A DNA stretch of 5,466 bases from Glaciimonas sp. Lineage in GTDB: Bacteria > Pseudomonadota > Gammaproteobacteria > Burkholderiales > Burkholderiaceae. Made by a program: the position numbers and the translations under genes. Location of the stretch: positions 1 to 5,466 of the forward strand of contig JACMQE010000208.1 in the NCBI GenBank assembly GCA_014377145.1, given 5' to 3'. Shown one piece after another: positions 1 through 5,466 of the stretch. The notes under the pieces were generated by a model. That model was not told where the DNA came from. It saw only the letters and a program-made list of their open reading frames with translations, and did no database searches. Positions within the stretch are counted from its first letter, which is position 1; every line of letters begins with the position of its first letter.

Positions 1-1639
1 AATCGGCAAACATATGATTGAAATCAGACAAGTGACTTTCTCTCCGCGCCTGCTACCGTTGCTAAAAAAAAGATTACCCTTCCGACAATACAGCTAAAGT
101 CGTCATCCATCATGCTGGAGCGCAAGCTAGCAAAAGACGCGATACGTCTGCTAGATCCGCTTCAAAAAATCGATATCACGGCAAAGATTGATTCAATGCC
201 GCAGATCACCAAAGAAGGTTATGGTGTCGGCTGGCAAGTCGCCGGAAGGTTCAACGCAGCCGCGGTCACCGACAGTGGCAAGAGGGAGCGGTATTGTCGC
301 TGCAAAATACGCGTACACCCTATCCTTTACAAGCCAGCGTGCAGGTCGGTAAGACAACCATTGATGTTCAAGGTAATTTGACCAAACCTAGCAATCTGGC
401 CACACTGGGTCTGCATTTAAAAGTTTCTGGTGCCAGCATGGAAGATTTATATTCACTGATTGGGATTGTCTTGCCTGCCATGTCACCGTACGTAACAGAA
501 GGACGCTTAATCGACAAACTGCACTAAATAACAGTCGCTGGATCTACCAGAACTTCAGCGGATGGGTTGGCGTCAGCGATGTGGCAGAGACGCTCAATTA
601 TGTTATTAAAAAGCCGTGTCCATTATTACAAGACAATCTGGTTTCTGACCAACTACGAATAGCAGATTTAGGGCGATTGATCGGCGCAGATTCAAACGCA
701 AGCAAAGCAAAGCGCGGCGTCGCACAGATCGCACCAAACAGCAGGATCTTGCCGGTAGTACAATTTGACACCAAGCGCTGGGACAGTATCGATGTGGATA
801 TTAACTTTATCGATCGTAAAATTATTCGCAGCAAAGAATTGCCAATTCAAAACCTCAAAGCCGAGATTTATCTCAACAACCGCCAGCTTAGCCTGATACC
901 ACTAACTTTTGGCATAGCAGGGGGCATCTGGTCTATACCATCAAGCTTGATTGATGGTAGCCCTAAGACGATTAAAGCGGAAATATCGCTGTCAGCACGC
1001 CATCTCAAGACAAAGCAGTTATTTACAACACTGGAATCTACCCATACCAGCCTTGGCGAGATAAATAGGCAAGCCCTAATTGGCGTCGGCAATTCAGTGG
1101 GAGCTCTATTGGCGAACTCTAACGGCGAGCTTAAAACGTTAGCGAATAAAGGTGCCATCAGCAAATGTATACTCGACGCAGCTGGCTTGAACATTGGCAA
1201 CGTGGCACCTACCAAACTCTTTGGGGATAAACAAGGAGAGCTAAATTGTTTAGCTGGCGACTTTGCGATTACCAATGGCATCATGCAAGTTAAGACTTTC
1301 TTACTGGATATAGATGATGCCATCATTACTGTCAGCGGTGAAATTAATTTAGCTAACGAGATATTGACATTGAATATCATGCCAAAAAGTAAAGGTCCCC
1401 GCTTAATGTCACTCAGATCGCCTCTGTACATCTCTGGCACCTTTAAAAATCCTAACGTAGGGGTGTGGATAAGACAACGCTAGCATTGAAGGCTGGTAGT
1501 GCGCTTGCACTCGGGATTTTGACACATTGGCAGGCTTGTTACCACTCATGAACATCGGTTCCGAACAGCAGGCCGATTGCGCCAGTTTATTTGCAGAAAT
1601 AAAACTGAAGCCTATATTGCACCACCACCAGCAAATTAG
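1..1639 (+). pseudogene. AsmA-family protein, 3' part, multiply frameshifted
   Basis: AsmA-family proteins are large inner-membrane-anchored periplasmic proteins linked to outer-membrane and lipid homeostasis. The N-terminal half lies outside the window. Homologous sequence reads in frame from 22 (SDFLSAPATVAKKKITLP, then MLERKLAKDAIRLLDP at 112) to about 278. It moves to a second frame (AVLSLQNTRTPYPLQ, to about 520) and then a third from 530 (NNSRWIYQNFSGW, RIADLGRLIGADSNASK). The AsmA C-terminal landmarks follow: GNSVGALLANSNGELK, AGLNIGN, LNCLAGDFAITNGIMQV and LYISGTFKNPNVGV. Further shifts lie at about 1464 (GTG expanded to GTGTG, giving a stop at 1481), about 1525 (one base lost) and about 1615. 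The last restores a proline-rich tail APPPAN and a stop at 1637-1639. A compensated shift pair sits at 925-955. The longest open piece (from 581 to 1483) is about 300 codons and could be mistaken for a gene. The family call is by recalled similarity; the decay is seen directly. Confidence 0.85.
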
Positions 1640-1975
1640 CGCGTTTTTTGCGTCATCGTAGAATCGGGTCTCGCTCTCGGATTTTACCACCCATATGCCA
1701 ACTCCCTTATTCAAGGCAAAGAATCTCAGATTATAGACTATATGCACTCTATTCTGAAAACGTTCATTCTTAGAAAACCTCAGTTTCATAGGTAATTTTG
1801 AATGTGGACTAGCGTGCTTTTTGCATGGCTAACGCATGCTGATTCTCTATTTTTTCGTCGTATTTTTGATAAGTTAGCTTTTTAAACAGCTTCTAACCAA
1901 GTGCACAACACCTTATATTTGAATACTACATATTATTTTTGTTAGGTATCTTTTTATGCAGCGTAACAGATAATA
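1640..1975. other. Non-coding spacer between AsmA remnant and origin-like block
   Basis: I find no supportable gene here. A minus-strand open frame (1409-1789) crosses the end of the AsmA remnant, but its translation resembles no family I know and its 5' part lies in spacer. From about 1840 the base composition becomes strongly AT-rich with many T-runs, leading into the origin-like block. I see no clear terminator hairpin after the AsmA stop. In many betaproteobacteria rpmH would diverge from an origin on this side, but no RpmH-like peptide (start resembling MKRTYQPS) can be read on the minus strand. Confidence 0.5.
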
Positions 1976-1987
1976 AAAAAGCTGAAA

Positions 1988-1996
1988 TATGGATAA
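1988..1996 (-). promoter_or_regulatory. DnaA-box-like site, one mismatch
   Basis: TATGGATAA reads TTATCCATA on the minus strand, one base from the consensus TTATCCACA. It lies 12 bp before the next box in the same orientation. The pair has the spacing and flank (GGATAACTCTGTGGATA) that I recall from betaproteobacterial origins. Confidence 0.45.
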
Positions 1997-1999
1997 CTC

Positions 2000-2008
2000 T
2001 GTGGATAT
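2000..2008 (-). promoter_or_regulatory. DnaA-box-like site, one mismatch
   Basis: TGTGGATAT reads ATATCCACA on the minus strand and differs from the consensus only at the first base. It keeps the critical CCACA core. It is also the start of the upstream copy of a 22-bp-period direct repeat. Confidence 0.55.
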
Positions 2009-2040
2009 CTACAACTTCCGATGGGGATATCTACAACTTT
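2000..2040 (+). repeat. Two-copy direct repeat, 22-bp period
   Basis: TGTGGATATCTACAACTTC (2000-2018) recurs as TGGGGATATCTACAACTTT (2022-2040). The internal 15 bases (2003-2017 and 2025-2039) are identical. The period is about two helical turns, so proteins bound to both copies would lie on the same DNA face. Each copy begins with a DnaA-box-like 9-mer, and the second copy's box is degenerate (TGGGGATAT). I read it as an iterated binding site within the origin-like block. Confidence 0.7.
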
Positions 2041-2100
2041 TCAGACAATTATTTTTTTGTTCAAAAACTATTCACTTCCAATACAGCGTTTACTCAAACG

Positions 2101-2109
2101 TTATTCAAA
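2101..2109 (+). promoter_or_regulatory. DnaA-box-like site, one mismatch
   Basis: TTATTCAAA differs at one base from TTATTCACA, a common variant of the DnaA box (TTATNCACA). It has the same orientation as the perfect box 43 bp downstream. It is AT-rich enough to arise by chance, so it counts only as part of the cluster. Confidence 0.3.
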
Positions 2110-2143
2110 TCACAAATACTTGTTTACAAAGAATTTTCTCGGG

Positions 2144-2152
2144 TTATCCACA
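2144..2152 (+). promoter_or_regulatory. Perfect consensus DnaA box
   Basis: TTATCCACA is an exact match to the strong DnaA-binding consensus. It points toward the AT-rich segment and ends 17 bp before the trio-like triplets begin. This is the orientation expected of the box that loads DnaA onto the unwinding region. It is the single strongest element supporting an origin here. Confidence 0.7.
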
Positions 2153-2164
2153 GAAAAATGAGGT

Positions 2165-2206
2165 GTTAACTATTATTACTATTTATATATAAATCTTTAA
2201 ATTAAA
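2165..2206. other. Putative DNA unwinding element with DnaA-trio-like repeats
   Basis: The 42 bases contain only 4 G/C. At 2170-2183 the top strand reads CTATTATTACTATT, so the complementary strand read 3' to 5' is GAT-AAT-AAT-GAT-AA. That is a run of the 3'-[G/A]AT-5' triplets described as DnaA-trios, on the expected side of the perfect box. ATATATAA-type sequence follows. The spacing to the box is longer than in B. subtilis, which lowers certainty. Confidence 0.55.
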
Positions 2207-2210
2207 CAAC

Positions 2211-2300
2211 TAAGCGAAAAAGGAAAAAATAAAACGAATGTTTCTTCTCCTATATAAATAACCGTTTTTCTATCTTGATTTTGATTTAAGTAAGCTTCTG
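2211..2300. other. AT-rich spacer before the GMC remnant
   Basis: An ATG at 2238 is in frame with the GMC reading frame and is preceded by AGGA at 2221-2224, but TAA at 2259-2261 closes it after seven codons. No dnaA N-terminus is readable, although dnaA commonly follows an origin of this type. The normal start and promoter of the oxidoreductase gene appear to be lost, or replaced by the origin-like DNA. Confidence 0.4.
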
Positions 2301-3705
2301 GTTGACATTGTTGGTGCAGGGATAGCAGGTTATGTATTAACCAACTGGTTGGCAAAAAATCCCAACGTTAGTGTGTTGCTGATTGAAGCCGGTGCTAAAG
2401 ACGACTACCTATGGATCCACATTCCGGTTGACTACCTGTATTGCATCAGCAATCCCGTACACCGATTGGTTGTATCAGACTGGAGCAGGTGTAGGATTGA
2501 ATAATCGCAGCTTGCTTTATAAAGGTGAGAATACATTTCATGTGCCGGTGGGGAATGAAGAGTAGAAAAGCAACGTTTGTCATGGAAAATTCTAATGCTT
2601 TTCGGGACGCAGCGGCGAAAAGTGGTGTTCCTAAAATTGATGATTTCAACCGAGGCGATAACGAAGATACTGGCCACTTTGATGTCAACCAAAAACACGT
2701 TATCCGTTGAAATACATCAAAAGCATTTTTGCGAATTGCTATGCATTGCGGTAAGGTAGAAATTATGACTGGTTGCCCTGTAAAACGTCTCCAGATTACT
2801 TTAGGTGAAAATGGAAATGAGCGCAAAGACGTTGAATTTTTTGATGGTGGCAACGAATGGTCAGTAGAGGCAATAATGGAAGTTTTATTGTGTGCTGGCA
2901 AGGTAGGTTAACCGCATATTCTACAATTTTCGGGCATTGGTCCGGTCGCAATATTACAGCAGCATCACATTCCAGTTATTCAAGACGCGCCTGGCGTTGG
3001 TGAAAATTTGCAGATACGGATGGAATTTAAGGTTGAAAGCGTCAAAACATTGAATGTGAGGATGAATAACTAGTTTGAAAAAATGAAAATGGGGGTGAAA
3101 TATATGGTGTTCCGCATTGGCTCGATGTCAATGGCGCCTTCGCAATTGGACACATTTGCGAAGTTTGATTCGAACCACAAAACCGCTAATCTTGCGTCTC
3201 ATATTCAGCTATTTTCGTTAGAAAAATTTGGTAATCCTTTACATAGCTTCCCCACTTTTAATGCCAGCAGCGTATCTAGTTTACGTCCGATCTATCGGGG
3301 CCATATCTGGATAGGATCTGGCGATCCCTTGGTAGCGCCGAAAGTTACCTTGAATTACTTCGTTACAGGAGTGGATCGTAAGGTGGCAGCAGCCTCGTTT
3401 GTCCTTATAAAGAAAATTGCGGCGGCACCGGCATTACAAAAATATGCGCCAGAAGAGTTCATGCCTGGACCTCAATTTCAAACTGAGGAAGAGTTAATTC
3501 GTGCTGCCGGTGATGTTGGAACAACTATTTTTCATCCAGTTGGAATCTGCAAGATGGGAGAAATTAGTGATAAATTAGCATTCGTTGATATTAAATTACG
3601 CCTAATTGGTGTGTATAGACTACATTTGATAGGTGCCTCTGAATGCCAACGATTACGTCTGGTAATACCAATTCACCAACCATTATGATTGCCGAATGGT
3701 TTTGA
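2301..3705 (+). pseudogene. GMC-family FAD oxidoreductase (choline-dehydrogenase-like), heavily degraded
   Basis: GMC enzymes are cytosolic flavoproteins that oxidise alcohols such as choline. The N-terminal dinucleotide fold is clear (DIVGAGIAGYVLTNWLA, then VLLIEAGAKDDYLWIHIPV) but has no in-frame start. A frameshift near 2448 leads to YTDWLYQTGAGVGLNNRS. After LLY at about 2520, roughly 60-70 residues expected in the family are missing, including the LGGCSSING FAD signature. Further shifts lie near 2542, 2593 and 3642. In-frame stops at 2556 (TGA), 2708 (TGA) and 3071 (TAG) stand where family members have Trp; TAA at 2909 stands for Ser before PHILQFSGIGP. About 12 bases seem lost near 3010 (ENLQIR for the usual NLQDH-type motif). 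The catalytic-His region FHPVGICKMG (about 3530) and the tail TSGNTNSPTIMIAE, in another frame, remain readable. The remnant is about 470 codons against a usual 530-560. Family certain; substrate unknown. Confidence 0.9.
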
Positions 3706-3817
3706 AATTTATTTTGGAGAAATCCTATTAATAATCTTTACCCAAGCTCAAGATGCATATAATTATCGAATGGTTGCAATATTGATCGTTCAATATGATG
3801 CAGTATCGTGAATACCG

Positions 3818-3871
3818 TATTTTTACGTATTGCTGGGTAATATGGATTTTTTGTAGTATACGTAAAAAATA
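3818..3871. repeat. Imperfect inverted repeat (13/14 bp arms)
   Basis: TATTTTTACGTAT (3818-3830) pairs with ATACGTAAAAAATA (3858-3871) with one bulged base across a 27-base loop. The arms are AT-rich without a GC-rich stem, so this is not a typical intrinsic terminator. It could be an operator, a remnant of mobile DNA, or chance in AT-rich sequence. Confidence 0.4.
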
Positions 3872-3951
3872 GCTAAAGCTGATAAAAATAACGCACTAAT
3901 ATTGCCTAATAAAACCAATCCTGAGCACATCCCAGCATCGATAAAAAGTAT

Positions 3952-3958
3952 AAGAAGA
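3952..3958 (+). promoter_or_regulatory. Likely ribosome binding site of livG
   Basis: AAGAAGA, a purine-rich partial Shine-Dalgarno, lies a few bases before the ATG at 3963. It supports that start, as does the normal distance from Met to Walker A. Confidence 0.4.
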
Positions 3959-3962
3959 CCAG

Positions 3963-4744
3963 ATGAGTGACATCATCTTGGAGTCAATAAACCTGACAAA
4001 GGAATTTAAGGGTTTTACCGCTTTAAATAACGTCAATTTGCAAGTTGAACGTGGTCACATCCATGCTTTAATCGGCCCGAATGGTGCTGAAAAAACAACT
4101 TGTTTTAATTTACTAACAAAATTTCTTATTCCAACTTCGGGAAAAATTTTATTTAATAATCGTGACATTACTTCAGCGGCCCCGGCGCAAGTTGCGCGTC
4201 AGGGCATTGTCCGTTCGTTTCAAATTTCTGCCGTATTTCCGCATTTAACGGTAATGGAAAATGTGCGTATAGGCTTGCAACCTGCTCTAGGAACATCTTT
4301 CCATTTTTGGAAAAGTGGCAATACCTTGTCACACTTGCGGGACAGTGCTATGGCTTTGTTGGAAGAGGTGGATTTGGCTAAATTTGCGGATACCTTGACC
4401 GCTGATTTGCCATATGGCCGTAAACGCGCGCTAGAAATTGCGACGACGCTGAGCATGGGACCGGACTGATGTTATTGGACGAACCGACCCAGGGTATGGG
4501 ACATGAAGACGTTGATCGCGTCACTGCTTTGATCAAGAAGGTAGTAATAGGGCGGACCATTCTGATGGTTGAACATAATATGAGCGTCGTGTCGGGTATT
4601 TGCGACAAAATCAGTGTACTGCAACGCGGCGCGGTGTTGACTGAAGGATGCTACCAGGAAGTGTCGATTAACCCCTTAGTGATGGAAGCCTATATGGGAA
4701 CGGAGGCCAGCATAGAAGCCGTCTCAATTGAAGGAGCGCGTTGA
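3963..4744 (+). pseudogene. livG: LivG-type ABC transporter ATPase, frameshifted
   Basis: LivG is one of two cytoplasmic ATPases that power a high-affinity importer of branched-chain amino acids or related amides and organic acids. Residues 1-168 (ending in TGA at 4467) hold a Walker A region GPNGAEKTT (38-46), Q-loop FQ (86-87) and the signature-like LPYGRKRALEIA (149-160). One base is missing near 4465. The +1 frame resumes at ATG 4469 with Walker B MLLDEPTQGM, the D-loop region GHED, the H-loop VEHNM and the tail NPLVMEAYMGTEAS. Joined, the protein would be about 260 residues, normal for LivG. The shift creates a TGATG stop/start overlap, so two half-proteins could be made by reinitiation. 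Residue 43 is Glu (GAA 4089-4091) where the P-loop needs Gly, which probably blocks nucleotide binding even if the frame were restored. The stop overlaps the livF start by one base, a typical operon junction. Confidence 0.88.
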
Positions 4745-5466
4745 TGCCATCTGTTATTTCTCCGCTAAATGCTAAGCCTTCTGTAGCTATTGCAGGCATG
4801 GACGCATTGCCTGCTTTAAGTATTAGTAACCTGCAAGTTTGGTATGGTGAATCACATATTTTGCATAATGTTAATTTGAATGTGAATACAGGGGAAGTGG
4901 TAGCGCTGTTAGGCCGCAATGGTGCTGGCCGCACTACAACCATGCGCGCTATTATGGGATTGACAGGGATACGCAAAGGTTCGATTTGCATCGGCGGTAT
5001 CGAAACAATCGGTTTGCCAACGCATAAAATCGCGCACTTGGGCGTGGGTTATTGCCCTGAAGAGCGCGGGATATTTTCTTCTCTCACAACTGAAGAAAAT
5101 TTACTTTTGCCGCCCTCTGTATCGAAGACCAATAAGGGAATGTCGATAGCAGAAATTTACGCCACGTTTCCAAATCTGGAAGAGCGTAAACATAGCCAGG
5201 GAACGCGCTTGTCAGGGGGCGAACAACAGATGTTGGCTTTGGCAAGGATTTTACGTACCGGCGCACGCTTGTTGTTGCTGGATGAGATTTCAGAAGGTCT
5301 TGCGCCGGTGATCGTGCAAGCCTTGGCACGGATGATTTTATTGCTGAAAGCGAAGGATTACACAGTCGTGATGGTCGAGCAGAATTTCCGTTGTGCAGCA
5401 CCATTGGCGGACCGTTTTTATATCATGGAACATGGTCAGATTGTGGAGACGTTTGGGACCGTGCAA
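4744..5466 (+). CDS. livF: LivF-type ABC transporter ATPase, 3' end beyond window
   Basis: This is the second ATPase of the Liv-type importer and would pair with LivG. The frame is open for 241 codons to the window edge, close to a full LivF. The ATG at 4744 overlaps the livG stop (TGATG), implying coupled translation. An alternative ATG at 4798 would remove an 18-residue extension ahead of the conserved core (LSISNLQVWYGES). Motifs: Walker A GRNGAGRTT (57-65) with Arg63 for the usual Lys; Q-loop region GVGYCPEERGIF (100-111) with Glu for Gln; complete signature LSGGEQQ (156-162); Walker B LLLLDEISEGL (176-186); H-loop region VVMVEQNF (208-215), with Gln as common in LivF. I recall RTT and CPEERGIF in a Burkholderiales subgroup, so these may be lineage traits rather than damage. 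It is the only gene here with no visible break. Without LivG and permeases its function is doubtful. Confidence 0.88.
   Translation, partial: MPSVISPLNAKPSVAIAGMDALPALSISNLQVWYGESHILHNVNLNVNTGEVVALLGRNGAGRTTTMRAIMGLTGIRKGSICIGGIETIGLPTHKIAHLGVGYCPEERGIFSSLTTEENLLLPPSVSKTNKGMSIAEIYATFPNLEERKHSQGTRLSGGEQQMLALARILRTGARLLLLDEISEGLAPVIVQALARMILLLKAKDYTVVMVEQNFRCAAPLADRFYIMEHGQIVETFGTVQ

Larger units (their letters stand above)
1980..2210. other. oriC: Putative chromosomal replication origin (oriC-like)
   Basis: This would be where DnaA binds and opens the chromosome. What is visible: a cluster of DnaA-box-like 9-mers at the left (1988-1996, 2000-2008, 2022-2030), a one-mismatch box TTATTCAAA at 2101-2109, a perfect TTATCCACA at 2144-2152, then DnaA-trio-like triplets and a very AT-rich segment (2165-2206). 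The order box, short spacer, trios, AT-rich DNA matches the basal unwinding layout known from Bacillus subtilis and proposed for many bacteria. No conserved protein is readable in any frame. The usual neighbours (dnaA, dnaN, gyrB, rpmH, rnpA) are absent on both sides. It may be the active origin in a rearranged genome, an origin whose dnaA neighbour was lost, or a relict or secondary DnaA-binding cluster. No GATC sites were noticed, as expected if the organism has no Dam/SeqA system. Confidence 0.6.
3706..3962. other. Spacer upstream of livG
   Basis: AT-rich spacer without a recognisable complete gene. It holds a short perfect hairpin (3779-3785 with 3790-3796, four-base loop) and the longer inverted repeat listed separately. 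In one frame the last bases read PASIKSIRRPDE and then TGA at 3968-3970, overlapping the livG start. This could be the relict tail of an upstream permease gene such as livM, but the match is too short to assert. No livH, livM or binding-protein sequence is otherwise visible. Confidence 0.4.

Noticed and set aside
936..959. 9-bp perfect inverted repeat with six-base loop as a terminator or regulatory hairpin
   Set aside because: It lies inside AsmA coding DNA, has no T-run after it, and is explained by a TGAT tandem duplication.
868..1440. 190-codon minus-strand open frame
   Set aside because: It is antisense to the AsmA C-terminal region, whose plus-strand translation has clear family motifs. 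The minus-strand peptide has no recognisable domain.
1409..1789. 126-codon minus-strand open frame at the AsmA 3' end
   Set aside because: It overlaps the AsmA tail in antisense, matches nothing I know and has no convincing ribosome binding site. It was also considered as rpmH beside an origin, but the sequence does not fit.
1939..2192. Two overlapping plus-strand open frames of about 70 codons
   Set aside because: They run through DnaA boxes and AT-rich DNA, are rich in Phe, Ile and Asn, and have no family resemblance. The origin-like reading explains the sequence better.
2238..2261. ATG with upstream AGGA as the start of the GMC gene
   Set aside because: It is in frame, but TAA at 2259 stops it after seven codons, and the peptide does not resemble a GMC N-terminus.
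2446..2901. 151-codon minus-strand open frame
   Set aside because: It is antisense to the GMC remnant, whose plus-strand pieces align along the whole family.
5084..5404. 106-codon minus-strand open frame
   Set aside because: It is the shadow of livF, which carries full ABC motifs on the plus strand.
1..5466. CRISPR array, tRNA/rRNA genes, insertion sequences
   Set aside because: No regularly spaced repeats, no tRNA-like cloverleaf or rRNA sequence, and no transposase fragment or paired terminal repeats were found on reading both strands.

Overview
The window looks like a decaying stretch of a betaproteobacterial (Burkholderiales, possibly Oxalobacteraceae-like) chromosome. This placement rests on recalled family resemblance of the AsmA, GMC and Liv proteins, not on a search. 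Three of the four protein genes are broken by single-base indels and nonsense changes, yet their products remain easy to read. That indicates recent, ongoing gene loss, as in a bacterium newly restricted to a host or one that has passed a population bottleneck. Sequencing indels could explain some frameshifts but not the in-frame stop codons.

Layout: (1) 1-1639, a plus-strand AsmA-family gene, cut by the window edge and shifted in at least five places. (2) 1640-1975, no gene. (3) 1980-2210, an AT-rich non-coding block with the architecture of a bacterial chromosomal replication origin: several DnaA-box-like 9-mers, one perfect box (2144-2152), then DnaA-trio-like triplets leading into a 42-bp segment with only 4 G/C (2165-2206). 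No dnaA, dnaN, rpmH or other usual origin neighbour is visible. (4) 2301-3705, a GMC-family (choline-dehydrogenase-like) FAD oxidoreductase pseudogene with no start codon, several shifts, four in-frame stops and internal deletions. (5) 3706-3962, a spacer with an imperfect hairpin and a possible tail of a lost upstream gene. (6) 3963-4744, livG, broken by one frameshift and carrying a damaged Walker A motif. (7) 4744 to the window end, livF, open throughout but with Arg for the Walker A Lys.

livG and livF would supply the two ATPase subunits of a branched-chain amino acid/amide-type importer. Their permease and binding-protein genes are not in the window, so the transporter is probably dead or dying here. 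The most interesting element is the origin-like block, which is well preserved while the genes on both sides are eroding.
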